NCBI RefSeq assembly: GCF_013131805.1
Contig: NZ_JABJRC010000011.1
Span: 141,153-205,152, forward strand
DNA length: 64,000 nt
Direction of reading: 5' to 3'
From: Kribbella sandramycini
GTDB lineage: Bacteria > Actinomycetota > Actinomycetes > Propionibacteriales > Kribbellaceae
Part shown: piece after piece, positions 43,320-52,181 of the stretch
Position numbering within the stretch: position 1 is the first letter of the stretch
Layout: each line of letters opens with the position of its first letter
Translations under genes and position numbers: made by a program
Notes under the pieces: generated by a model
Databases searched by the model: none
What the model saw: only the letters and a program-made list of their open reading frames with translations
What the model was told of the DNA's origin: nothing

Positions 43320-44654
43320 ATGATTCTGATCGGTCGGAGCAATTGGGTGCCACCCCGCCAATGGAAGCTCTGGTCGTTACCGCGTCCCGCGCTGGGCTAC
43401 GTGCTCGGTGTGGATGCAGTCGCAGTCACGATCACCGCCTTGGCTCTGGCCTCAACGCTGTCCGGCGCCCGTACCGGTGTGAGGCCCTCCGAGTGGGTCG
43501 CCTTCGCCGTGCTGGCGGCCGCCTCGGTGCTACACCTGGAGTCTGCCCGCGGGATCGAGCGCCGACGCGAGATGGCAGCTAACAGTTCGCCATACACGAA
43601 CCTGAAGAGCCTCTGGGTCTTCGCAGGCCTGCTGCTGCTCCCGCTGAGCCTGGTGATCGCTCTGATCGTCGTCTCGTACGGCTACTCGTGGATCCGCGTC
43701 TACGGCCGCACGATCGCCCACCGCAAGGTCTTCTCGGCCAGCACGTTCATCCTGGCCAGTGCGGCGGCCGCCGCCGTGCTGCGCGGCGGCGGGCTGCTGA
43801 CCGAGCCGCGGGTGCCGACCGGGCCGTTCACGCTGCTGGTGGTGCTGGGCGCCGCGACGACGTGGTGGCTGGTGAACTTCGCGCTCGTGATCGGCGCGAT
43901 CCTGCTCTCCTCCCCCGAGGCCACCGCTCGGGGCGCTCTGGGCGATCTGTCCGACCAGTTGGTCGTCGTAGCGGGTCTGGGGCTCGGTGTGGCCGTGGCT
44001 GCCCTGCAGGCGTCGTACCCCTGGGTCGTGCCGATCCTGATGGTGACAGTGCTGACGCTGCACCGGGACCTGCTGCTACCGCAGTTCCAGCGCGCGGCTG
44101 GTACCGACGTGAAGACCGGTCTGGCGACGCCGTCGTACTGGGCGAACGCCGTACCGGCCGAGCTGGCTCGGGCGGAGACGCTGCGGAGCACGGTCGGTCT
44201 GCTGATGCTGGATCTGGACCGGTTCAAGGAGATCAACGACACCTACGGGCACCCGGCCGGCGACCAGGCCTTGAAGGCAGTGGGCCAGAGTGTCCGCGCC
44301 GAAGTGCGGCAGGGCGATCTGGTCGCTCGAGTCGGCGGCGACGAGCTGGCAGTGCTGCTGCCGGGCGCATCGGAGTCCGAGGTGCTTGAAGTGGCCGAGC
44401 GGATCCGGGACCGGCTGAGCACGCTCAGCGTCTCGGTCGACACGACGGCCGAGCGTACGGCGGTCATCACCGGCGTACCGGCCTCGATAGGCGCAGCCGT
44501 CTACCCGGATGTCGCCAACACGATGGACCAACTGGTCCTCGCAGCTGACAACGCACTGCTCAGCGCAAAGCGGGACGGGCGGAACCGCATTGTCGCGGCC
44601 CGCCCGAATCCGCCGGCAGTGACTGACCACTCCGAACAACCAGTCGGCGACTAG
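43320..44654 (+). CDS. Membrane GGDEF-domain protein (diguanylate cyclase family)
   Basis: A 444-residue protein. The N-terminal 250 residues carry about six to eight membrane segments. The C-terminal GGDEF domain holds LMLDLDRFKEINDTYGHPAGD and the signature RVGGDELAVLLPG near residue 338, with Leu replacing the usual Phe. Cyclase activity is plausible because the Gly-Gly-Asp-Glu core is kept, but the substitution is unusual. There is no clear inhibitory site. It would make c-di-GMP in response to an unknown signal. The gene is divergent from the GNEW-repeat gene with about 120 bp between them and overlaps the next convergent gene by four bases. Confidence 0.88.
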   Translation: MILIGRSNWVPPRQWKLWSLPRPALGYVLGVDAVAVTITALALASTLSGARTGVRPSEWVAFAVLAAASVLHLESARGIERRREMAANSSPYTNLKSLWVFAGLLLLPLSLVIALIVVSYGYSWIRVYGRTIAHRKVFSASTFILASAAAAAVLRGGGLLTEPRVPTGPFTLLVVLGAATTWWLVNFALVIGAILLSSPEATARGALGDLSDQLVVVAGLGLGVAVAALQASYPWVVPILMVTVLTLHRDLLLPQFQRAAGTDVKTGLATPSYWANAVPAELARAETLRSTVGLLMLDLDRFKEINDTYGHPAGDQALKAVGQSVRAEVRQGDLVARVGGDELAVLLPGASESEVLEVAERIRDRLSTLSVSVDTTAERTAVITGVPASIGAAVYPDVANTMDQLVLAADNALLSAKRDGRNRIVAARPNPPAVTDHSEQPVGD

Positions 44655-45625
44655 CGCACTCTGATCAACGCCTTGCCGAGCAGCGTCCGCTGCTCTAGTG
44701 CGGTGTGCGCATCGGCGACGTGATCGAGGTCGAAGACCTGGTCCACCACTGGGACCAGGTCACCGGCCGCCACCCGCCTCACTACGTCCGCGCCGGTGAC
44801 AGTCGTCGTCGTACTGTCAGCACGCAGATCCATGATGCCCTTGAGGGTGACGCCGCGACGCTCCGCCTCAGCTGGGTCGACCGGTGCGAAGCCGCCGCCA
44901 GGTGCGCCATGCGCGGAGATCCATCCGCCGTCCTTGACCACACCGAACGCGGCTGCGCCGAACGCACCGCCGGCGCCGTCAAAGACGATGTCCACACCAC
45001 GGTCGCCAGTAGCTGCCAGCACGGCCTTCTCCCAGCCCGGCTCGCTGTAGTCGACCACGACGTCGGCCCCTTGCGTCTTGCTGAGCTCTAGCTTCGCCTC
45101 GCCACGGGCGGCTGCGACGACACGTGCTCCGGCCCGGTGGGCAAGCTGGATCAGCAGCAGGCCCATGGCACCCGCAGCCGCCGTGATCAGCACGTCCTTA
45201 CCCTGCATCGCCGGAGCGAGCTCTTCGAGCATCAGTGCGGTCATCCCGTCGCCTGACGCCGCCACAGCGGCCGCTAGGTCGACTCCGGGCGGCAACTCGG
45301 TCACTGCGCCAATGTCGGCCACTACGAGCTCGGCGTGGGCGCCGAACGCGGCTGACCGACCGACTACGGTCTTGCCGACCCACTCCGCTGGGACATCCGG
45401 CCCGGCGGCGCTGACACGTCCGCCGAACAGGGCGCCGGGGACGTACGGCGGTTCGACGGCGAAGAAGCTGCCGTGCATACCTCGCCGGATCGCAGTGTCC
45501 ACCCACATGATGTCCGCCAGCTCGACCTCGACGACGACCTGTCCGGCGGCCGGCTCCGGGTCCGGCCACTCCTGGGTCCGGATCACCGTCGCATCGCCGA
45601 ACTCGGTCACCACTGCTGCGCGCAT
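44651..45625 (-). CDS. NADPH:quinone oxidoreductase-type zinc-independent MDR
   Basis: A 324-residue medium-chain dehydrogenase/reductase. The N-terminus MRAAVVTEFGDATVI and the cofactor motif ITAAAGAMGLLLIQLAHRAG are typical of quinone oxidoreductases; no catalytic zinc cysteines are seen. It reduces quinones or enones with NADPH. ATG 45625 follows GAGGAG by seven bases. Its promoter carries a MerR-type dyad (45657-45687), so redox or xenobiotic induction is likely. Confidence 0.9.
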   Translation of the reverse strand: MRAAVVTEFGDATVIRTQEWPDPEPAAGQVVVEVELADIMWVDTAIRRGMHGSFFAVEPPYVPGALFGGRVSAAGPDVPAEWVGKTVVGRSAAFGAHAELVVADIGAVTELPPGVDLAAAVAASGDGMTALMLEELAPAMQGKDVLITAAAGAMGLLLIQLAHRAGARVVAAARGEAKLELSKTQGADVVVDYSEPGWEKAVLAATGDRGVDIVFDGAGGAFGAAAFGVVKDGGWISAHGAPGGGFAPVDPAEAERRGVTLKGIMDLRADSTTTTVTGADVVRRVAAGDLVPVVDQVFDLDHVADAHTALEQRTLLGKALIRVR

Positions 45626-45656
45626 CACTCAACTCCTCGGGGTTGTCGGTTTCCCC

Positions 45657-45687
45657 AGCTTGTGACCTGAACATTGGTTGAGGTCAA
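45657..45687 (-). promoter_or_regulatory. MerR-type promoter with 19-bp spacer
   Basis: On the minus strand TTGACC (45687-45682) is followed by a 19-bp spacer and CAAGCT (45662-45657). The spacer contains the dyad AGGTC...GACCT, as plus-strand TGACCT (45663-45668) and AGGTCA (45681-45686). A 19-bp spacer with a dyad between the hexamers is the hallmark of MerR-family promoters. The -10 is weak. No MerR gene is in the window. Confidence 0.55.
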
Positions 45688-45758
45688 GTCGAGTAGTTAT
45701 CCACAGGCACCTGGTGACCGGCGGGCGATTGTCGGCGGCTCGGCGTACTGTGCGGGGC

Positions 45759-48539
45759 ATGTTCAACGCCGTATTCGTCCCAGCCGACCCGCCGCGCGCG
45801 GGCCGTTTGGCCTTGTACGGCGGGGGATCGGGCGCGGACGGCAGCGTCGAGCTGGTGGTGCCCAGGGGTTCGCAGGTGCGGCGTGCGACAGTGCCGGCTC
45901 GGTTGGTCACCGTGTCGGAGGCGCTGGCGATGGCCACCTCGCCGGTGGCGGGCGCGGCAAGTTGGGAGGCGTGGCGGGCGGCTGCGCTGGCGGGGCTGGG
46001 GCTGATCGCGCGCGGTCGGCTCGTTCCGGATCTGACGCCGAGCGGGTACGGCGGTTGGCGGGTGGCGCCGCTGGATCCGTTGGATCGGGGCTGGCTGAAA
46101 CAACTGGTTGCGGCGATGCCGGCGTCCGCACATGCCTTGCCGATCGAAGGCACGCGACCGCTGCGGCTGGTCGATCCGGAGCAGCTCGTGCGCGCGTTCT
46201 GGGATGCGATCGCGGACACCCTCGTGCGGAGTCCGGCTGCTGCGGTCTCGGTCGGTCCGGGCGCGGCGGCGTTCGCGGCCGTCGAGCCGATGCAGGTGCC
46301 CGCGCCGACCGCCTGGCTCGCGGAGACAGCGCAGTCCGAGGCGGCAGGTGCGCGGTTGGTGCTCCGCATCGAGCCGCCTGAAGGTGTTGATGACTTCAGG
46401 GCCGTGCTCCAGCTGCGCAGCGCGCTGGATCCGAGCCTGCTGGTCGATGTCGCCGAGGTGTGGACGGCGCCGGCCGCAGTGCTGGCCGCGTTGGGCGAGC
46501 GGGCCGAGACCGACCTGCTGCTGGCCCTGCGACGTGGGGCTCGGGTGTGGCCGCCGCTGCGCAGCGCACTGCAGGATGCGGCGCCTTCCGCGGTCAGTGT
46601 CGACGACGACGCGTTGGCAGAGCTGGTCGAGGGCAGCACGGCGTTGGAGGGCGCCGGGATCGAGGTGCTCTGGCCGGCTGAGCTGTTCGCGGGTGAGCTC
46701 GCCGTGCGCGGCACAGTGGCGACGCCGGCGCCCAGCACGGTGACCGGGCCGGACTTCAGCCTCACCGATCTCGTGGCGTTCCGGTGGCGGCCGACGCTCG
46801 ACGGGCAGGAGCTGACCGAGCACGAGGTCGCTGCGCTGGCGGAGGCGAAGCGGCCGATGCTCCGGATGCGCGGGCGTTGGGTGCGGGTCGACCACGACGT
46901 CGTCCGGAAGCTGCGCACCGGGGCAAGCCGGAAGCTGACCGGCGCAGAGGCGCTCGGGGCCGCTCTCACCGGCACGATCGAGATCGACGGCGAGCTGGTC
47001 GCCTTCGACGCGGGTGGGTCGCTGGCGACGATGCTGACGCGGTTGCGGGCCGCCGAGGAGCCGCTGCCGGCGTCCGAGCCGGTCGGGCTGCAGGCAACCC
47101 TGCGGGACTATCAGCGCCGCGGCGTCGCGTGGATGGCCCAGTTGACGGAGCTCGGCATGGGCGGCTGCCTGGCCGACGACATGGGTCTCGGGAAGACGAT
47201 TCAGATCATCGCGCTGCATCTCCTGCGGCGCGATCGGGGGCCGACACTGGTGGTCTGCCCGTCGACCCTGCTCGGCACGTGGGAGCGTGAGTTCGCGCGC
47301 TTCGCTCCCCAGGTGCCGACGCGCAGGTTCCACGGCGCCGGGCGGAGCCTGAGCGACCTCGCGGCTGACGAGGTGGTGCTGACGACGTACGGCGTGGTCC
47401 GGCAGGATCATCGGGTGCTCGGCGAGCTCACCTGGGGGCTGGTCGTCGCGGACGAGGCGCAGCACGCCAAGAACCCGCTCTCCCGGACGGCCCGCTCACT
47501 GAGGACGTTGCCGTCGGCAACCAGAATCGCCCTGACCGGAACGCCGGTGGAGAACCGGCTGTCCGAGCTCTGGTCGATTCTGGACTGGGCGGCGCCGGGG
47601 CTGCTCGGCTCGCTGGAGCGGTTTCGGCAGGACATCGCCGTACCGGTCGAGCGGTATCACGACGCGGAGGCGACGGCCCGGCTCGCGCGCGTGACGCGCC
47701 CCTTCCTGCTGCGGCGGAAGAAGAGCGACCCGGGGATCGCGCCGGAGCTGCCGCCGAAGACCGAGCACGACGTCGTCGTCCCGCTGACGATCGAGCAGGC
47801 GACGCTCTATCAGGCCGTTGCAGCCGAGACACTCGCCAAGATCGAGTCCGCGGAGGGGATCGAGCGGCGCGGGCTGGTGCTGAGTCTGCTGACGCAGCTG
47901 AAGCAGGTGTGTAACCATCCGGCGCAGTTCCTGCATCAGCCCGGCCCATTGGAGCGGCGGTCGGGCAAGCTGGCGGCGCTCGACGAGCTGCTCGACGTCA
48001 TCCTGGCCGAGGGCGAATCGGTGCTGATCTTCAGTCAGTACGTGGAGATGTGCCGGTTGATCGAGGCGCATCTGGCCGAGCGCCGCGTCCGGTCGCTGTT
48101 TCTGCATGGCGGGGTCGGCGTGCGTCAGCGGGAGCAGCTGGTCGAGCAGTTCCAGCGCGGGGAGGCGCAGGTGTTCCTGCTGTCGCTCAAGGCGGGCGGC
48201 GTCGGGTTGACGCTGACGCGGGCGACGCATGTCGTGCACTACGACCGGTGGTGGAATCCCGCCGTCGAGGATCAGGCGACCGACCGCGCGTACCGGATCG
48301 GGCAGGATCGGCCGGTCCAGGTCCATCGGCTCGTCACCGAGCACACGCTGGAGGACCGCATCTCGACCGTCATCGCGGCGAAGCGCGAGCTGGCCGACGC
48401 GGTGGTCGGCTCGGGTGAGGCGTGGCTGAGCGAGCTGTCGGACCGTGAGCTGACCGAGTTGGTGTCGCTGTCAACGGCGCCGGTCACGTCGGGTGCGGCG
48501 AGTGCGCACAACCCGTCGGCCATCGGGCGGACGCCATGA
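45759..48539 (+). CDS. SNF2-family DEAD/DEAH ATPase
   Basis: A 926-residue Snf2-type helicase-like ATPase. The N-terminal 440 residues hold the bacterial SNF2-associated region; motif I is DMGLGKT near residue 474, motif II is DEAQ near 564, and the C-terminal helicase lobe contains LTRATHVVHYDRWWNP and DRAYRIGQ. It is a DNA translocase. The ATG at 45759 is followed at once by conserved sequence. It overlaps the SWIM-domain gene by four bases (ATGA), a widespread pairing in actinomycetes, so the two products probably act as one complex on DNA. Confidence 0.93.
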   Translation: MFNAVFVPADPPRAGRLALYGGGSGADGSVELVVPRGSQVRRATVPARLVTVSEALAMATSPVAGAASWEAWRAAALAGLGLIARGRLVPDLTPSGYGGWRVAPLDPLDRGWLKQLVAAMPASAHALPIEGTRPLRLVDPEQLVRAFWDAIADTLVRSPAAAVSVGPGAAAFAAVEPMQVPAPTAWLAETAQSEAAGARLVLRIEPPEGVDDFRAVLQLRSALDPSLLVDVAEVWTAPAAVLAALGERAETDLLLALRRGARVWPPLRSALQDAAPSAVSVDDDALAELVEGSTALEGAGIEVLWPAELFAGELAVRGTVATPAPSTVTGPDFSLTDLVAFRWRPTLDGQELTEHEVAALAEAKRPMLRMRGRWVRVDHDVVRKLRTGASRKLTGAEALGAALTGTIEIDGELVAFDAGGSLATMLTRLRAAEEPLPASEPVGLQATLRDYQRRGVAWMAQLTELGMGGCLADDMGLGKTIQIIALHLLRRDRGPTLVVCPSTLLGTWEREFARFAPQVPTRRFHGAGRSLSDLAADEVVLTTYGVVRQDHRVLGELTWGLVVADEAQHAKNPLSRTARSLRTLPSATRIALTGTPVENRLSELWSILDWAAPGLLGSLERFRQDIAVPVERYHDAEATARLARVTRPFLLRRKKSDPGIAPELPPKTEHDVVVPLTIEQATLYQAVAAETLAKIESAEGIERRGLVLSLLTQLKQVCNHPAQFLHQPGPLERRSGKLAALDELLDVILAEGESVLIFSQYVEMCRLIEAHLAERRVRSLFLHGGVGVRQREQLVEQFQRGEAQVFLLSLKAGGVGLTLTRATHVVHYDRWWNPAVEDQATDRAYRIGQDRPVQVHRLVTEHTLEDRISTVIAAKRELADAVVGSGEAWLSELSDRELTELVSLSTAPVTSGAASAHNPSAIGRTP

Positions 48540-49753
48540 ACGAGCGCGTGCCTTGGCAGGGTTGGCGTCGCGACAAGAGCGAGGACGCCGGATTGCCCGC
48601 GGCCAAGGGCCCGGGGAGCCGGCGGCCGTTCGGCGCGACGTGGTGGGGCCGGGCGTGGTTGGAGGCGTTGGAGCAACGCGCCCGGCTGGATCCGAATCGG
48701 CTGGCGCGTGGCCGCTCGTACGCGCGACGCGGGAGCGTGCTCGAGTTGACGGTCACGCCGGGCGAGGTCGAGGCCGTCGTCCAGGGCAGCCGGGCGGCGC
48801 CGTACCAGGTGACGGTGCGGATCCGCGCGTTTTCAGGAGCTGAGTGGGACGCCGTACTGGCGATCGTGTCGGAGCAGATCGGGCGGGTGGCCGCGTTACT
48901 CGACGGCGAGCTGCCGCCTGAAGTGGTCGACGACGTCCAGGCCGCTGGGTTGGAGTTGTTGCCGGGGGCGGGTGAGATCCGGACGAGCTGTTCCTGTCCG
49001 GATTTCGCTGTTCCGTGTAAGCACTCGGCGGCGGTCTGCTACCTGATCGCGGATGCGCTCGACAACGATCCGTTCGCGTTGTTGCTGCTGCGTGGGCGCT
49101 CGAAGGACGATCTGCTGGGCGCGCTGCGCTCCCGGCGCGGGCCGGTTGGTGACGCGGTCGTCGCGAAGCCTGTTTCCGCGGGGGTGCTGGCGCGCGCTGC
49201 CTTCGCCGAGCGCAGCCAAGTCGCACTGCCCGCCGTCCCTCGCCCGCTGCGTGCGCCCAGACCTCCGGCGGCGGTGCAGGCGCTGGAGCCGCCACGCGCC
49301 ACTGGCATCGAAGCGCGCGACCTCGTCGCCCTCGCCACCGAAGCCGCCCACCAAGCCTGGTCACTGGCCTCCGGCGCCACCGCCGAGCCCCTCACGTTCC
49401 AGCAAGACCTCGTACGCCGAGCCTCGGCCCTCCTCGGTACGCCGGAGCTGGCCGAGCTCGCCCACCGAGCCGACGTCCCCGCCCGTCAACTCACCAGCTG
49501 GGCCGCCGCCTGGCGCCTGGCCGGCCCCGGCGGCCTCGCCGCCACCCTCGACCCGCCAACCTCCGCCGACCCCGAATCCCTCGCCGAAGCCGCCCGCCTC
49601 CTCCCCCACCCCCACACCGAAGCCAACCGAGTAACCTCCGGCAAACTCCAGCTACGCCTCATGCCCGACAACCTCTGGTACCGCTTCGACCAACACTTCA
49701 ACGACTGGACCCTCACCCGCCCACCCACCCCAACCCCCCACTCCCTCCTCTAA
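48536..49753 (+). CDS. SWIM zinc-finger protein
   Basis: A 405-residue protein. The SWIM zinc finger is CSCPDFAVPCKHSAAVCY near residue 152, with CxCxnCxH spacing. SWIM domains bind DNA or protein partners; the adjacent SNF2 protein is the obvious partner, and the genes overlap. The C-terminal 200 residues use almost only C-ending codons with long runs of proline, alanine and leucine, a marked shift from the first half. Confidence 0.9.
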   Translation: MNERVPWQGWRRDKSEDAGLPAAKGPGSRRPFGATWWGRAWLEALEQRARLDPNRLARGRSYARRGSVLELTVTPGEVEAVVQGSRAAPYQVTVRIRAFSGAEWDAVLAIVSEQIGRVAALLDGELPPEVVDDVQAAGLELLPGAGEIRTSCSCPDFAVPCKHSAAVCYLIADALDNDPFALLLLRGRSKDDLLGALRSRRGPVGDAVVAKPVSAGVLARAAFAERSQVALPAVPRPLRAPRPPAAVQALEPPRATGIEARDLVALATEAAHQAWSLASGATAEPLTFQQDLVRRASALLGTPELAELAHRADVPARQLTSWAAAWRLAGPGGLAATLDPPTSADPESLAEAARLLPHPHTEANRVTSGKLQLRLMPDNLWYRFDQHFNDWTLTRPPTPTPHSLL

Positions 49754-49769
49754 CCACCCCAGGACCCCC

Positions 49770-50642
49770 ATGCCCCGTCCCACCACCGCCCTCCTCCTCT
49801 GCACAGCCCTCCTCTTCACCGCCTGCACCACCACCAAACAAACCCAACCCCCACCCTCACCAACCCCCAACCCCACCGGCTCACTCTGCGAACGAGTCCA
49901 GCCGGTCATCGCAGGCAAGTGGAAAGCAGAGCCGGCGCTCCCACGGACGGCCGTTCCCCTGACGACCAGCTGCAACCTGGTCGACCTTGGCGACAAGTAC
50001 CACCGCGTGCGCGTGTCGGTCTCGGTGGTTCCGGTCAGCGCCGCCGAGGCCATCCGGATGCGAACGGAGTTCGAACGGGATCCGAGTGACGGCAAGGAAT
50101 ACGCGCAGGCGGTCTTCGGGCCCGATTCCTGGTCCCACAGACCGAAGTTCGCTGAGTCGGCACTCGGCTTTCGCTCCAGCGGCCGACTGATCCTGATGCG
50201 GCAGGAAGAGAGATTCCTCGACGACTACGCCCAGCTCGAATCGATCGCGCGGTCGATTAACGCCCTGCCCGGAGGGATCAGGCCGGAGCCGGCAGTTGTC
50301 GAGCAGCCCGACTGTGCGCTCGGGACTGGCGCCGCGGCCCAGGTGCTTGGCACGAAGGTGACGATGCAGCGCGGCGGGACGGCGGGAACGGCGAGCTTCT
50401 GTGGCTGGGGATCGAGTCAAGCGACGATCGTGCTGCACGCCGGTAAGTCTGGCTCCGAGCCGGCCCAAAGATTCGGCAGCGACGTTCACCGGGACGCAGT
50501 CGACGTCGGCGACGGCGGCCACCTCTCCAAACCGGGTCTCCTGGAGTTTCGGGTCGGTACCACCTTCGTGCAGATCTTCGGTCCGACGACCAAGGGACTC
50601 GTTGAGTTGGGGCGGGTTATGGCGCCGGTTTATCGGGGGTGA
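49770..50642 (+). CDS. Putative lipoprotein of unknown function
   Basis: A 290-residue lipoprotein. The signal peptide ends in the lipobox LFTAC and a Pro/Thr linker follows. The mature part has Cys-containing segments and two halves of similar layout, possibly a duplicated domain. It is close to DUF3558-like actinobacterial lipoproteins in general shape, but I cannot assign it. It converges with the small membrane protein gene with a 13-bp overlap. Confidence 0.65.
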   Translation: MPRPTTALLLCTALLFTACTTTKQTQPPPSPTPNPTGSLCERVQPVIAGKWKAEPALPRTAVPLTTSCNLVDLGDKYHRVRVSVSVVPVSAAEAIRMRTEFERDPSDGKEYAQAVFGPDSWSHRPKFAESALGFRSSGRLILMRQEERFLDDYAQLESIARSINALPGGIRPEPAVVEQPDCALGTGAAAQVLGTKVTMQRGGTAGTASFCGWGSSQATIVLHAGKSGSEPAQRFGSDVHRDAVDVGDGGHLSKPGLLEFRVGTTFVQIFGPTTKGLVELGRVMAPVYRG

Positions 50643-50821
50643 TCTTGGGTGGGTGGGGTGGTGCTGATGTGGTTGCCTTCGCGGTGGGGGGCGGTTTCGT
50701 TGGCGGGTTTGTCTTGGGCGGAGGATGCGGTGGGGCGAGCTGAGGCGTAGACGAGCCAAAGGATGTAGGCGACGGCGGCGAGGGTGATGATCAGGATGGG
50801 GATGACGAGCGCGGCGCCCAT
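50630..50821 (-). CDS. Small single-span membrane protein
   Basis: A 63-residue protein with one membrane helix (VIPILIITLAAVAYILWLVY, residues 5-24) and a hydrophilic C-terminal tail. The ATG at 50821 has AGGAGG eight bases upstream, which is why the longer reading to 50896 is rejected. The short length and convergent 13-bp overlap with the lipoprotein gene argue for a real, lightly conserved gene. Function unknown. Confidence 0.6.
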   Translation of the reverse strand: MGAALVIPILIITLAAVAYILWLVYASARPTASSAQDKPANETAPHREGNHISTTPPTQDHPR

Positions 50822-51004
50822 GGGTTGCCTCCTCGGTGGGCCCGGCGGGTGGTGAGGAGTGGGTCCAGTCGCTCTCTGCTGTAAAACCCGCGCCACGGAG
50901 TCGGCGTTGCCGTCGTTGCTGTGTGGCTCCTGCTTACGTGCGACTCGACCACCCGCCGGGCGGTCTGGTGGAGACGGACCGGTACCCAGGGCGTGGGGAG
51001 GGAA

Positions 51005-51982
51005 TCAGCGGCGGCGGAGGGGGGTGGTGGCTTCGAGGGCTGGGATGAGGTGGGCGGCGAGCTTGGCGTGGCCGGCGGTGGAGGGGTGGATGTTGTCGGT
51101 GCAGTCGTCCTCGGTGATCCAGCCGGTGGAGTCGATCAGGACGACGGCAGGGTCGTCGAGGGATTTGACGGCGGTGGCAATGGTTTCGGCGTGAGCGCCG
51201 TTGAAGGGGGTGAGGGCGACGATGGTGGTCGTCGGGTAGGCGGTGCGGACGCGGACGACGTACGCGGCGTACTGGTCGGCGGTCAGGTCGGGGTCGTTGA
51301 CGCCGAGGTTGACGACCACGACGTCCGGGGCTTCGACGCGTTCGGCCGGGGAGCCGGCGAAGTTCCAGCCGAAGGCGTCCAGGCCGGAGGGCACTTCGCC
51401 GTTGCCCGGCTTCACGATGCCCTGGCTGCCGAAGCCGACCTGGTACGACGTACCGCCGAAGGCCCGCGCGGTCAGGTAGGCGTAGGAGACCGAACCGTCG
51501 GCACCCGCCGACTCGATGTCCGGGCTGACGGCGCGGACGCCCTGGGTGATCGAGTCGCCGTAGAACTCCAGCCGCGGGCCGCCCGGTCGGCCGCCGAGGC
51601 GGAGCCGGGAGTTGACGTCCAGGACGAGGCCGGCGAAGACGACCGCGCTCTCGAAGGGCGGGTTCCACCGGTTGACGTGCTCGTTGACGTCCTTGACCAC
51701 GACCAGGACCTGGTGCCGGCCGGTCGGCGCGGAGATGTCGATCACCGAGCCCTCGAGCACGTGCAGCTCCGGCTCGCCCTCGTCGACGGTGATCCAGAGG
51801 TGCGGGGCGACCGTCAGCCCGGTCGTGTCGAAGAGCAACTGGAGCCGCTCCCCCGCGAAGGAGAACGAGAACCGCGACCCGGAATTGACGCTGATCGCGA
51901 CGCCGGGCTGGTGCCCCCACTGTCCTTCCAGCACGATCCGCGGGTCTGACGGGGCGACAACCTCACCCGGCTCGAACGGCAC
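51005..51982 (-). CDS. SGNH/GDSL carbohydrate esterase (CE2-like)
   Basis: A 325-residue two-domain esterase. The N-terminal 120 residues form a jelly-roll. The SGNH hydrolase domain carries YGDSITQG (catalytic Ser), NLGVNDP (Gly-Asn block) and DNIHPSTAGH (catalytic Asp-His). This is the layout of CE2 deacetylases, which remove acetyl groups from sugars. There is no signal peptide. It starts at GTG 51982 behind GAGGAG. It is divergent from the SMC-like cassette. Confidence 0.88.
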   Translation of the reverse strand: MPFEPGEVVAPSDPRIVLEGQWGHQPGVAISVNSGSRFSFSFAGERLQLLFDTTGLTVAPHLWITVDEGEPELHVLEGSVIDISAPTGRHQVLVVVKDVNEHVNRWNPPFESAVVFAGLVLDVNSRLRLGGRPGGPRLEFYGDSITQGVRAVSPDIESAGADGSVSYAYLTARAFGGTSYQVGFGSQGIVKPGNGEVPSGLDAFGWNFAGSPAERVEAPDVVVVNLGVNDPDLTADQYAAYVVRVRTAYPTTTIVALTPFNGAHAETIATAVKSLDDPAVVLIDSTGWITEDDCTDNIHPSTAGHAKLAAHLIPALEATTPLRRR

Positions 51983-52099
51983 GACTCACTCCTCATCTCG
52001 ATGGCGGCGCCATTCTCCCACCACCCGTCGCGGCGGCTCCGGGCCGCGACCGCGGGAGCGGGGCCGGGGAGTTTTCCACAGGCTCGGCGTGGCCGGGTT

Positions 52100-52127
52100 T
52101 TGGTCTGTCCGAGTCGGTGGCTAGAGT
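52100..52127 (+). promoter_or_regulatory. Candidate promoter of the SMC-like cassette
   Basis: TTGGTC (52100-52105), a 16-bp spacer and TAGAGT (52122-52127) fit sigma-70-like actinobacterial hexamers. They lie 54 bp before the first start codon. Confidence 0.45.
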
Positions 52128-52181
52128 CCCTTTCCTGGTTGCCGCTCGCTCGCGGGGCGGCGCCGCACGGGAGGAGTGAGC

